Shown: positions 1 to 8,299 of the stretch, piece after piece
Layout: each line of letters starts with the position of its first letter
How positions within the stretch are numbered: position 1 is the first letter of the stretch
NCBI GenBank assembly: GCA_963833505.1
Contig: CAWHYG010000007.1
Coordinates: 124,001-188,000 of the forward strand
Direction of reading: 5' to 3'
Source: CAWHYG01 sp963833505
Lineage (GTDB): Bacteria > Eisenbacteria > RBG-16-71-46 > CAIMUX01
DNA: 64,000 nucleotides
Position numbers and translations under genes: made by a program
Notes under the pieces: model-generated
Database searches by the model: none
What the model was told of the DNA's origin: nothing
Seen by the model: the letters and a program-made list of their open reading frames with translations, nothing else

Positions 1-1464
1 GGCGTCCAGACTGTCAAGGGCCAGATGGGAATTGCCACGGTTGTAGCAGGCTTCGGCATGATCCGGCTTGAGCGCCAGGCTTCGGTCCAGAAGCAGAAGG
101 GCTTCGGAGCACCGTCCCTGGTCGTTCAGAAGGACCGCAAGGTTGTTCATGGCCATCCAGGCGGACGGGTTCCCGGCGATCGAACGGCGCCAGAGAGTTT
201 CCGCGTCCCGGTAGTTGCCCGCCTGTCTGAAGGTCAGGACGCCGAGAGCCGCCAACAGCGCGACCGCTCCGGCCGCCGCCTGAACCCTGGAGAACCGCAG
301 CCGATGAACCGCGGCTGCGGCCGACGCCGCCCCGAGACAGATCAATCCCGCCGAGGCTTGGTACTGGAAGTGATCCGCCACGTAGGAGAAACGGAAAGGA
401 TACACGTCGAAGAACCCGAGGGCTGGAATCAGCGTGACCGCGAAGAACAGACCGGCGGTCAAGGGACCGCGGCCGATCCGCCGGCGCTGCCGCCAGAGGA
501 CGAAAAGCGCGCCGAGGTAGGCCGGAGTGAAGAGCCACTGCCACCAGACCCCCGGGTCGATCCGCCAGCGCGGGTATTCAAAGTCCAGCTTCGCCGGCCA
601 GATAAGCTTGCCGGTGTAGAACCAGAGAGAGCGCCCGGCCAGAAGCAATCGCCCGATCGGACCGAGGCTCCACTCTTCGCCGAAGGCTCCGACATGGGAC
701 TTCTCGAGCGCCACGGTGGCGGCTCCACCGCAGATGGCGAGCCCGATGAACGGAAGGAGAGGCAGAAGGTCCCGCCACGCGACGCGGCCTCGCTTCCACC
801 ACAGAAGGAGCACGATCGCGACGGGCAGGGAACCGGCGACCGTCTTGCTCAGCAACGCGAGAGCGAAGCAGGCCAGCGACCATCCGTACCTACGGCGGCT
901 TCCGGACGCGGCGCCCTCCTCTAGCGGGCGGAACTCCAGGTACGCCAGAAGCGACAGCAGGTAGAACAGCGCCGAGAGCAGGTTCTTGCGTTCGGTGACC
1001 CAGGCGACCGTCTCGGTCTGGACCGGGTGCACGGCGAAGACGGCGGCGGCCAGGAACGCGCCCGGCATCGACAGCCGCCGGAGCAGCTGCCACAGAAGAA
1101 TGGCAATGCCCGCGTGCAGGAGGATGTTGATGAGATGGTATCCGACCGGATCCATGCCCCACAGATGGTGCTCGATCCAGAATGAGGTGTGCACGAGCGG
1201 ATAGTATTGCGGTGTCGCCAGGGGATCGGTCCAGATCCGCCGGAGGCCGTTCAGATCGTGAAGCGTGGGATTCTCGGTCACGTAGTGATCGTCGTCCCAG
1301 ATCCAACCGGCGCGGAGCGCCGGAAGGTAGGCGAGAAGAGTCATGGCGGCGAGGGCCGCTGCGGGCAGCCATCTCGAACGCGATCGCCGCGCGTGCCCGC
1401 TCGAGATCGGCGCGCGCATCGGATCGATCCCGGCTTCCGGGCCTTTCCGCCCTTGCTTCGGCAT
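1..1464 (-). CDS. TMTC-like polytopic membrane protein with TPR repeats (C-terminus beyond window)
   Basis: The 5' end lies at the ATG ending at 1464 and the gene runs off the window start, so 488 codons are visible. The N-terminus is basic (MPKQGRKGPEAG) followed by a hydrophobic segment WLPAAALAAMTLLAYLPAL, then a luminal-loop motif with acidic WDDDHYV, the motif ETVAWVTERKNLLSALFYL, and several further membrane segments. From about residue 420 TPR-type helices begin (MAMNNLAVLLNDQGRCSEA..., then YNRGNSHLALDSLD). The arrangement matches the bacterial TMTC / GT-C-fold glycosyltransferase-like families that end in TPRs. Two clear paralogues sit in this window (8300-10510 and 35095-36867), sharing the acidic loop and the AWV-ERK / AWVPGR motif. 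Substrate is unknown; a role in protein or lipid glycosylation at the cytoplasmic membrane is inference. Confidence 0.8.
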   Translation of the reverse strand, partial: MPKQGRKGPEAGIDPMRAPISSGHARRSRSRWLPAAALAAMTLLAYLPALRAGWIWDDDHYVTENPTLHDLNGLRRIWTDPLATPQYYPLVHTSFWIEHHLWGMDPVGYHLINILLHAGIAILLWQLLRRLSMPGAFLAAAVFAVHPVQTETVAWVTERKNLLSALFYLLSLLAYLEFRPLEEGAASGSRRRYGWSLACFALALLSKTVAGSLPVAIVLLLWWKRGRVAWRDLLPLLPFIGLAICGGAATVALEKSHVGAFGEEWSLGPIGRLLLAGRSLWFYTGKLIWPAKLDFEYPRWRIDPGVWWQWLFTPAYLGALFVLWRQRRRIGRGPLTAGLFFAVTLIPALGFFDVYPFRFSYVADHFQYQASAGLICLGAASAAAAVHRLRFSRVQAAAGAVALLAALGVLTFRQAGNYRDAETLWRRSIAGNPSAWMAMNNLAVLLNDQGRCSEALLLLDRSLALKPDHAEACYNRGNSHLALDSLDA

Positions 1465-1566
1465 ATCAGCTTCCTCGATGGGGCCCGGCCGTGCGGACGC
1501 CTCCGCAGCCTTCACCGACACCCGTCCGACCGTAGCGGAATGGTCTGCCCGCATCAATCCTCGGTC

Positions 1567-1643
1567 CCGGCCCGCATGGCTCATGAACCCCCTGCCGCGG
1601 CAGCGGATCTGCCCGCCATGACTGCCTTGCGCTTGCCCGCATG
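1567..1643 (+). repeat. Partial copy (left half) of a dispersed repeat element
   Basis: About 60 bp here match the left half of the complete element at 43374-43561 with only a few mismatches, including the shared cores TCATGAACCC, GATCTGCCCGCCATGACTGC and TTGCGCTTGCCC. The first 22 bp match the left terminal repeat of the complete copy at 16 positions. The right half is not recognisable here. It lies in the intergenic gap between the divergent TPR gene and the frameshifted cupredoxin gene. Confidence 0.75.
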
Positions 1644-1756
1644 TCCTCCCGGTTTCGGCGGCGACCGGCGGATTTCACTCGGCCAAGAGGGTCATGCGCC
1701 CGGCCGTCGCAGCCTCTGTGGCGCCAGGCCGGGGAAAGAGTTCGTCCGTCTCCGGG

Positions 1757-2171
1757 ATGCCGGTGTACTCTCACTCCAAAAGCTGGGGTTCGTCGCCGTG
1801 GTCGCGTCGTTGCTGGGTCTGGCCGGAGCAGCGCAGGCGAAGATCTGGCAGATCAAGATCGTGGATTATGCGTACAGCCTGATTCCCTGGCCGTCGCAGC
1901 CGGCGATTCCGTTGATTGGATGAACGGTGGAACCATGCCGCATACGGTCACGAGAGGCGCGAACTGCACCGCGGACGGCGGCTTTGATTCAGGCACGATC
2001 AATCCCGGAAGCCGCTGGGGTAGGACCTTCACCAAGTCCGACCCCGGCACCCAAGAGTACTTCTGCCGCTACCACTGCGCGTCCGAGGGCATGATCGGGA
2101 AGCTGACCGTGGCCCTGCCGACGCCGAGCGAAGAGGGGACGTGGGGCAAGATCAAGGATCTCTACCGTTGA
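1757..2171 (+). pseudogene. Secreted type-1 copper protein (plastocyanin-like), split by two single-base frameshifts
   Basis: Three frames join into one protein if one A is restored in the A4 run at 1778-1781 and one C in the CC at 1878-1879. The first frame gives MPVYSHSK, the second a signal peptide KLGFVAVVASLLGLAGAAQA followed by KIWQIKIVDYAYS, the third DSLAVAAGDSVDWMNGG and the rest. The mature part carries all four type-1 copper ligands: His in MPHTVT and the C-x2-H-x4-M series CRYHCASEGM near the C-terminus. The product would be a small exported electron carrier or copper-binding protein. Both lesions are single-base losses in short homopolymers, which fits either a young pseudogene or assembly/sequencing error; everything else, including ligands and signal peptide, is intact. 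The start ATG at 1757 is inferred from the restored signal peptide. Confidence 0.75.
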
Positions 2172-2276
2172 CCAGGATCGGGAGAAGCCGGATGCGCGAG
2201 AGTCGCGCTCGAGCGGGCCTGCCGGCGCTTGAGGGAACGCAGCGGCGCTCAGCGCCGCCATTCAGAGAGGAGACCG

Positions 2277-3230
2277 ATGTCCGACGAGAAGGTTATTGCG
2301 GTAACGGGCGCCACCGGCGCTCAAGGCGGCGGCCTGGTTCGAGCGATCCTGGCGGATCCGAACTCGGGATTCAGAGCTCGAGCCCTGACCCGCGATCCAG
2401 ACTCTGAACCGGCCAGGGCCCTGGCGGCGGCCGGGGCCGAGGTCGTCCGGGCCGACCAGGATGATGAGGACTCGCTGGTCCGCGCCCTGCGCGGGGCGCA
2501 CGCGGCGTACTTCGTCACCTTCTTCTGGCAACACTTCTCGCCGGACAAGGAGATGGAGCAGGCCGCCAACATGGCGCGGGCGGCCAGGGCGGCCGGAGTC
2601 CGTCACGCCATTTGGTCGACCCTGGAAGACACGCGCCGTTGGGTCCCGCTTTCCGACCCCCGCATGCCGACGCTGCAGGGCCGGTTCAAGGTGCCGCACT
2701 TCGACGCGAAGGGGGCCTCCGATGAGATCTTCGCGGAGCACGGAGTGCCCACGACGAACCTGCTGACCTCCTTTTACTGGGACAACTTCATCTTCTTCGG
2801 CATGGGCCCGAAGCGCGACCCGGAAGGAAATCTGGCCATCGCCTTCCCGATGGGGCAGGAGAAGCTTCCTTCGATCGCCGCCGAGGACATCGGGCGCTGC
2901 GCGCTGGGGATCTTCAAGGAAGGCGCATCCCAGATCGGCCAGACGCTCGGCATCGCCGGCGAGCATCTGACGGGCGACGAGATGGCGGCGTCCCTGTCCC
3001 GGGCCCTCGGAGAGGAGGTCCGCTACCTCGCCGTCACTCCGGAGGCGTACCGCGGTTTCGGATTCCCGGGAGCGGATGATCTCGGAAACATGTTCCAGTT
3101 CAACCGCGATTTTTCGGAGTACTTCTGCGGCGCGCGGAGCCTCGAGACGAGTCGCCGTCTGAATCCGGCGCTGCAGACCTTCGACACCTGGCTGGACAAG
3201 AACAAGGGCCGGATTCCGATTGACCGTTAG
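2277..3230 (+). CDS. NmrA-family NAD(P)-binding protein
   Basis: A 317-residue Rossmann-fold protein. The N-terminus has the glycine-rich dinucleotide loop VTGATGAQGG at about residues 8-17, followed by an acidic-strand pattern and ADQDDEDSLVRALRGAHAAY typical of atypical short-chain dehydrogenases of the NmrA/HSCARG type, which sense or bind NAD(P) and often lack the catalytic Tyr-x3-Lys. The central SFYWDNF and the C-terminal half also fit that family. The start at 2277 is chosen because GAGAGGAG lies just upstream; a longer reading frame exists but its extra residues do not resemble the family. The TAG stop falls inside the terminal repeat of the dispersed element that follows. Whether it is an enzyme or a redox sensor cannot be told. 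Confidence 0.85.
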   Translation: MSDEKVIAVTGATGAQGGGLVRAILADPNSGFRARALTRDPDSEPARALAAAGAEVVRADQDDEDSLVRALRGAHAAYFVTFFWQHFSPDKEMEQAANMARAARAAGVRHAIWSTLEDTRRWVPLSDPRMPTLQGRFKVPHFDAKGASDEIFAEHGVPTTNLLTSFYWDNFIFFGMGPKRDPEGNLAIAFPMGQEKLPSIAAEDIGRCALGIFKEGASQIGQTLGIAGEHLTGDEMAASLSRALGEEVRYLAVTPEAYRGFGFPGADDLGNMFQFNRDFSEYFCGARSLETSRRLNPALQTFDTWLDKNKGRIPIDR

Positions 3231-3420
3231 TCCGCACTATTCATGATCGCCACCGGAGATGCCCGTCAGGACAAGGTGCGCGCACCGCTCGGGCACCCGG
3301 AATCCAGGGCCGCGCTCGGAGATCTCCATTCGCCCGGCGCGCGCCGGTTCCGGTAGAATTCCAATCGAGGCGAGGCATTCGCCGGGCCCCCCGGGGTTGC
3401 GATCGGAGGTGGTTCATCGC
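3227..3420 (-). repeat. Decayed, inverted copy of the dispersed repeat element
   Basis: Positions 3227-3248 match the right terminal repeat of the element at 43374-43561, read from the opposite strand, at 17 of 22 positions (shared CCGCA...TTCATGATC), followed by ACCGGAGATGCCCG, also shared. Similarity then fades, but CGGAGG(TG)GTTCAT near 3404-3417, about 190 bp from the first end, resembles the other end of the complete copy, which is 188 bp long. The first end supplies the TAG stop codon of the preceding gene. The central part is too diverged to align by eye. The rest of the gap up to 3508 shows nothing else clear. Confidence 0.55.
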
Positions 3421-3508
3421 CAGGCTGATCCTTGGCGCGAGGCGCCGCGCCGGGCCGCGCCCACGAACTGCCTCCGGCGGCGAGCGCTCACCGTTCCGCC
3501 GCCCAGGT

Positions 3509-6151
3509 TTGTGGCTGGTTGCGCTTGCCTTGATCCTGCTGCGGCAGCCGTCGCTCGCCTCGGTGGATGGACTGCCGGCTTCCGCGCGCGGCGACTCTGC
3601 CGGCACGGTCTGGTTGGTTCCGGGGCCGCAGGTTCCTGACGATTCGTTCCACCGCCTTCTGCTCGGACGCCGCTATCGCGACCTGTGGAACACGCCGATC
3701 CGCGTTCCGGTCTTCGATCTGGGAAGCTTCGACGGCGGGCTGTCGCCCGCGGGGGTTCGTCAGGATGGATCCACGAACGTGCTGGTGCTCCGGTCGGCGC
3801 GGAATCACCTCTACCTGTTTCGTCCGCTCGGCGCGAGCTCTGGGGCCACCGAGTCCTCGCCTTCCTATCTCATGGCCCGGTTCCTGCCCGATCGGGGCAG
3901 CTCGATCCATCCCGCGGGCCCGTTGATCGCGAGCGCGCTCCTGGACGAGGCCGGCGTGCTGCATCCGCACCCGCGGATGGTGGCTCTTCCCGGAGACTCC
4001 ACCTTGGGGCCCTTCCGGCGCGAGTTCGGCGGGCGCCTCGGCGTGATCGAGGAGTCGGCCGATCCGGGAGACGCCGGATTTACGGGAGACGCGCCGGCCG
4101 ACTCGAGGATCGTGAGCACGCGGTGCCTTCTCGACACGCTCGAGACCGATCCGCGCCAACGCCTCGACAGCCGGGAGTTTCTGGCGGCTCGGATGGCGGA
4201 CTTCCTCATGCGGGACGTCGACCGGGATCCCGAGTCCTGGTCCTGGGTGCAATGCGCCTCCGGCGGTGACGGGGCCGGCGCGGTCTGGCGGCCGATCTCG
4301 CCGGTGACCGGGAGATCATTCAACAAGGAGGACGGCGTCCTGAGCGATTTCATCCGGGTGCGCTCGACCTACTTCTCGGATCCGCCGCCGGACGCGCGCG
4401 ATGCCGATGGGCTCCGCCCTCTTTCGCGAGCGGAGATGCTGGATCGCAGGCTGCTCGTCGATCTGGATCGCGCCTCCTGGGTGGCCACCGCGGAGCATCT
4501 CCAAGCGCGTCTCAACGACGCCGCCATCGACTCCGTCGTTCGCGCCATGCCCTCGGAGATGCAGTCGATCGGCGCCCCCGGCCTGGCCGCGGAGCTTCGC
4601 CGGCGGCGGAACGCCTTGCCGGAATTCGCACGCCGCTATTACGCGGAGCTGAGCGAGGCGGTGGATCTCAGAACCTCTGATGTCCGGGATCTCGTCATCG
4701 TGGATCGATCGGACGGAATGCACGTCGACGTACGGTTCTACACACTCCAAGAGGGGGCCACGGGCGGCCCCTCCGCCGCTCCGGACGAGAGTCCGTATTT
4801 CCAGAGGCGTTTCGATTCGCGGGACACCCAGGAGATCCGCATCTACCTGCGCGGGGGGAATGATCGTGTGATCGTCCGCGGCGAGGGCCGGGATCCGATC
4901 GTCCTCCGCATCGTCGGAAGCGGCTTGAACGATGAGCTGGCCGATTCCTCGGCCATCGGCGGCGTGCATTTCTACGATCCGCGCGGATCGTCGCGGATCG
5001 ACGGACCCAATCCGGTGGCCGTCGACCCGCGGCCGTTCGGTTCCGGGGCCCCGGCCGCGTCCGGGGCGGACGCCCTCTCTGCGTACGGCCCGGATCACGG
5101 GCGGACCAGCTCGCTTTCGCCCTGGGGCAATCCGGGGACGCGGGCCGGTTTCTTCATCGGCGGCCAGGTCTCGCAGGAGACCTTCGGTTTCCGCCAATCG
5201 GGTTTCGCCACCCAGAGCTACCTCCGCGCCGGCTACTCCCTGGCGCTCGGCGGCTACGTGGTCGAGGCGGCCCACGAGATCCGGCCTGGAGACTCGAGCC
5301 TGTCCGCCTCGCTCCGTTTGCGGGCCTCGTCCGTGGACGTGTCCAACTTCTACGGATTCGGAAACGATACGCCGGACTCCACGGTCCGAGTCCGCCGTTT
5401 CTATCGCGTGGTGCAGGCTCACTACCAGGTGCAGCCTTCCTTGACTCTCAATCTGACCCGAGGCTCGGCGCTGACCTTCAGCCTGCCGGTCACGGTGGTC
5501 CGAACCCACGAGGCGGCGTCCGGAGACTTCATCCGGTTGCTGCACCCGTACGGCTGGGGCTCGTATACCGAGGCGGGAGGGGAGCTCGGCCTCGCCCTGG
5601 GAAGCCGCGCGGGCGTCCGGGACTCGAGGACCTTGTCCCGGCCGGCCGGTGTCAGCCGGCGGTTCGACGCCGTCTGGAGCTACTATCCCGGGATCGGTGG
5701 ACTGACGTCCGGATTCGGGTCGGTCGAGAGCGCATTGTCTTACGGGGTGGGCGCCGGACCGGAAAGCCGTCCCAAGCTCCTGGTCCACCTCGGAGGGAAG
5801 AAGATGTGGGGGCGGTATCCGTTCGCGGAGTCCGCCTTCCTGGGCGGAGGAAGCTCGCTGCTCGGATTGCCGGAGCAGCGCTACGCCGGCGACGCCTCCG
5901 CCTTCGGCGCCGCCGAGCTCAATCTCCCGTTGTTCCGGATCCGGCGGCTGGTGCCGGGAACCGGCGGAGTCCTGGCGCTGGCGCAGTCGGGCCGTGTCTT
6001 CCTTTCGGGTGAAGACTCCTCCGACTGGCACTCCGCGGCCGGCCCCGGGGTGTGGTTCTCCCCCTTCCGCGCGGCCAACCGGCTGAGCGTGACTCTCGTC
6101 GGCAACCAGAGCCGGCCGGGGCTGGTCTTCCGCGGAGCCTTCGGATTCTGA
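3509..6151 (+). CDS. BamA/TamA-like outer-membrane protein with large N-terminal domain
   Basis: An 880-residue exported protein. The N-terminus MWLVALALILLRQPSLAS is a signal sequence; the assigned start is TTG, and in-frame upstream codons (including RRPG) could extend it, so the exact start is uncertain. Residues ~30-110 contain the pattern GRRYRDLWNTPIRVPVFDL...GGLSPAGVRQDGSTNVLVLR, known from a family of large outer-membrane proteins in Bacteroidetes- and Gemmatimonadetes-like genomes in which it precedes a C-terminal D15/BamA-type barrel. The last ~300 residues are rich in alternating aromatic/polar strands and end in ...LVFRGAFGF, with a C-terminal Phe as expected for a BamA substrate. 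Role is unknown; it is not the essential BamA, since no POTRA series is evident. Confidence 0.7.
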   Translation: MWLVALALILLRQPSLASVDGLPASARGDSAGTVWLVPGPQVPDDSFHRLLLGRRYRDLWNTPIRVPVFDLGSFDGGLSPAGVRQDGSTNVLVLRSARNHLYLFRPLGASSGATESSPSYLMARFLPDRGSSIHPAGPLIASALLDEAGVLHPHPRMVALPGDSTLGPFRREFGGRLGVIEESADPGDAGFTGDAPADSRIVSTRCLLDTLETDPRQRLDSREFLAARMADFLMRDVDRDPESWSWVQCASGGDGAGAVWRPISPVTGRSFNKEDGVLSDFIRVRSTYFSDPPPDARDADGLRPLSRAEMLDRRLLVDLDRASWVATAEHLQARLNDAAIDSVVRAMPSEMQSIGAPGLAAELRRRRNALPEFARRYYAELSEAVDLRTSDVRDLVIVDRSDGMHVDVRFYTLQEGATGGPSAAPDESPYFQRRFDSRDTQEIRIYLRGGNDRVIVRGEGRDPIVLRIVGSGLNDELADSSAIGGVHFYDPRGSSRIDGPNPVAVDPRPFGSGAPAASGADALSAYGPDHGRTSSLSPWGNPGTRAGFFIGGQVSQETFGFRQSGFATQSYLRAGYSLALGGYVVEAAHEIRPGDSSLSASLRLRASSVDVSNFYGFGNDTPDSTVRVRRFYRVVQAHYQVQPSLTLNLTRGSALTFSLPVTVVRTHEAASGDFIRLLHPYGWGSYTEAGGELGLALGSRAGVRDSRTLSRPAGVSRRFDAVWSYYPGIGGLTSGFGSVESALSYGVGAGPESRPKLLVHLGGKKMWGRYPFAESAFLGGGSSLLGLPEQRYAGDASAFGAAELNLPLFRIRRLVPGTGGVLALAQSGRVFLSGEDSSDWHSAAGPGVWFSPFRAANRLSVTLVGNQSRPGLVFRGAFGF

Positions 6152-6202
6152 GCCGGCCCGAGGAGATACGCCCGCAAGTCCTGCACGATCCGAAGGTGCC
6201 GG

Positions 6203-6231
6203 TTGGCACCGCGCGCGGGTCCTTCTACCAT
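6203..6231 (+). promoter_or_regulatory. Candidate sigma-70-type promoter
   Basis: TTGGCA at 6203-6208 and TACCAT at 6226-6231 are separated by 17 bp, upstream of the membrane-protein gene starting at 6410. The predicted leader would be about 170 nt. Supported only by motif match and spacing. Confidence 0.35.
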
Positions 6232-6409
6232 GCCTCTCGAGCCTGTCGGGGAGCTCGATCGTTCCGGCGCTTTCACTGCGGCCGGGACCGGCCCCGGACG
6301 GAGCGCGCCGCCTCGCCGGAGGAGGCATGGCAATGGGGCCGGGTCCGCGCGCAGCTTGCGAAACGCAGCGGCGGTCTTCGGAAACGGTCGAGGTGAGGGG
6401 GGGTCGGAT

Positions 6410-6964
6410 ATGTTCTCTCTGCCCAAGGCACGCATCGTTCGCACTCCGTTTCTCGTCGGGTTGTTCATGATCGGCCTCGGTTTCTTCTTCTTCGAGTCTT
6501 ACGGAGCGTTTCTCGGCTTCTTTGAGGACGGCATCGTGGCCTGGCAGTTGCGCGAGATCAAAGCGCATCCGGGAGTGCCCCAGACCGTGGAGCGGGAAAC
6601 GGCTACGCCGGAGCAGGCGGCGGACAAGGCCTGGGAGCGCATCAAGTTCTTTCACGGCCACGGCTATCTGATGGTCCTGGCCAGCTTCGCCTTCCTGCTT
6701 TTGATCGCCAACGCCCCGGCCATGGCCGATCGGACCAAGGCGGGTCTGATGTGGGTGTCTTTGATCTCGATGGTCCTCTACAACGGCGGTTGGGGGCTCG
6801 CGGGATGGCTCGTGCCGTTCCTGGGCGCGGAACGCGCCAAGGAGATGAGCGAGTGGGTCTTCTTCGGTCCCTTCGGGCTGGTCATCGTCGTGATCGCGGC
6901 CTGGGTGGCGATCGCCTACGGGCGCGGCCTCGGGAGCTCGATCCGGCAGGCCGAGGGCGTCTGA
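6410..6964 (+). CDS. Small integral membrane protein, function unknown
   Basis: A 184-residue protein with four predicted transmembrane helices: about residues 13-32 (FLVGLFMIGLGFFFFESYGA), 83-103 (GYLMVLASFAFLLLIANAPA), 112-135 (GLMWVSLISMVLYNGGWGLAGWL) and 150-172 (GPFGLVIVVIAAWVAIAYG). A His-containing motif FFHGHGYLM opens the second helix and could bind a metal or haem, but that is a guess. The start at 6410 is preceded by a purine-rich GGTGAGGGGGGG. I do not recognise the family. It stands alone between the BamA-like gene and the secreted repeat-protein gene. Confidence 0.75.
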   Translation: MFSLPKARIVRTPFLVGLFMIGLGFFFFESYGAFLGFFEDGIVAWQLREIKAHPGVPQTVERETATPEQAADKAWERIKFFHGHGYLMVLASFAFLLLIANAPAMADRTKAGLMWVSLISMVLYNGGWGLAGWLVPFLGAERAKEMSEWVFFGPFGLVIVVIAAWVAIAYGRGLGSSIRQAEGV

Positions 6965-7125
6965 GCCGCGGCCTCGCCGGCGGCAGGTCGAACTCAGGAA
7001 GGCTTCCAGCCCGGGTCGTGTCCTGATCTGCCGAACCGCGCGGTCGCGACCGACCGGCGCCGAGAGTGTGATAGAATAGGAGGTCCGCACACGTTGGAGG
7101 CCGGATCCCAAGGAGGTGCCCGCCG

Positions 7126-8178
7126 GTGAAACCCCGAATCCCGATGCTTGCAGCCCTGATCGCGTTGCTGGCGGTCCAGGCCCGTCCGGTGGCGGCCGAC
7201 TGGAGCCGGCTCCGAGCGGGGACGGACGACTATGTGGCGAGTCTGGCGGTCTACCACGGCGCACTCGTGGCCGGAGGATTCTTCTACCACGCCGGAGGCG
7301 TTCCGGCCACCCACATCGCACAGTGGAACGGGACCTCCTGGTCTCCGGTGGGCTCCGGGACGGACAACTACGTGACGGCGATGACCGTCTACAACGGGGA
7401 TCTCATCGCCGGCGGCTGGTTCTCCCAGGCGGGCGGGGCGCCCGCCAACTACATCGCCCGCTGGGACGGCACGACCTGGCATCCCCTTGGTTCGGGGATG
7501 GACGCGGCGGTCTGGGCCCTGACCGTCTACAACGGACATTTGATCGCCGGAGGGGAGTTCTCGAACGCCGGCGGCAATCCGGCCACCCAGGTGGCAAGCT
7601 GGGACGGCGCCTCCTGGACTCCGCTGGGCTCCGGAATGGACGGACGGGTCACGGCGCTCACCGTGTTCGATGGAAACCTGATCGCGGGCGGAAGCTTCAC
7701 GCACGCCGGAGGAGTTTCGGCCACCCGGGTCGCCCAATGGAACGGGAACGCGTGGAGCCCCCTCAGCTCCGGGACGGGAAACGGCGGCGTCTTCGCCCTC
7801 GCCGTCTACAACGGCAGCCTCGTCGCGGGCGGGGATTTCACGCAGGTCGGAGGCATCACCGGCGTCCGCGTCGCCGCCTGGAACGGATCGGCGTGGAGCG
7901 CGCTTGGATCCGGGATCGGCGGCCGATGGGTGAGCGCGCTGACCGTCTATGACAACGCTCTCATTGCCGCCGGAGATTTCAACCTTGCCGGCGGGAATTC
8001 CGCCGCGGACGTCGCCCGCTGGGACGGCTCAGCCTGGAGCGCGCTCGGAACCGGCTTGAACGGAGGATTCTATCCGTACGCCTACTCGCTACTGGCCGCG
8101 GGCGACAGCCTGATCGTCGGGGGAGGGTTCACGCACGCCGGCGGCGATTCGGCCCGGTCCGTCGCCCGCTGGCGTTAG
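7126..8178 (+). CDS. Secreted repeat protein (probable beta-propeller)
   Basis: A 350-residue protein starting at GTG with a strong AAGGAGGTG ribosome-binding site at 7110-7118. A signal peptide (MKPRIPMLAALIALLAVQARPVAA) is followed by about seven tandem repeats of ~46 residues. Each repeat has the pattern W-x-LGSG(M/T)-x-ALTVYNG-LIAGG-F-AGG-x-ATxVAxWDG. Periodic Trp/Gly repeats of this number and size suggest a closed seven-bladed propeller. Unlike other exported proteins in the window it ends directly after the last repeat (ARSVARWR) with no Ig-like sorting domain, so it is presumably periplasmic or released. Ligand unknown. Confidence 0.8.
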   Translation: MKPRIPMLAALIALLAVQARPVAADWSRLRAGTDDYVASLAVYHGALVAGGFFYHAGGVPATHIAQWNGTSWSPVGSGTDNYVTAMTVYNGDLIAGGWFSQAGGAPANYIARWDGTTWHPLGSGMDAAVWALTVYNGHLIAGGEFSNAGGNPATQVASWDGASWTPLGSGMDGRVTALTVFDGNLIAGGSFTHAGGVSATRVAQWNGNAWSPLSSGTGNGGVFALAVYNGSLVAGGDFTQVGGITGVRVAAWNGSAWSALGSGIGGRWVSALTVYDNALIAAGDFNLAGGNSAADVARWDGSAWSALGTGLNGGFYPYAYSLLAAGDSLIVGGGFTHAGGDSARSVARWR

Positions 8179-8299
8179 CCCCCGCTGACGGCCCACCCCG
8201 GCTGGAGCAGTGGATCCGCGGGCCGCGTCCGCGATGCGCCCGGCCCGCCCCAAGCCCGGCTCCGCTCGATCCGTGGATGGCGCCGAGTGCCCGGGGAGT

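Noticed and set aside
25..924. Long open frame on the plus strand over the first gene
   Set aside because: Antisense to the TPR/TMTC-like gene, whose translation shows TPRs and membrane helices; the plus-strand product is Arg/Gly-rich and without structure.
1189..1923. Single long gene on the plus strand ending in AQAKIWQIKIVDYAYS
   Set aside because: Only its last ~50 codons look coding; they are the middle part of the frameshifted cupredoxin, and the rest covers the repeat and the divergent gene.
4316..7321. 1001-codon open frame on the minus strand
   Set aside because: Antisense to the BamA-like and the small membrane-protein genes; composition is that of a GC-rich shadow frame.
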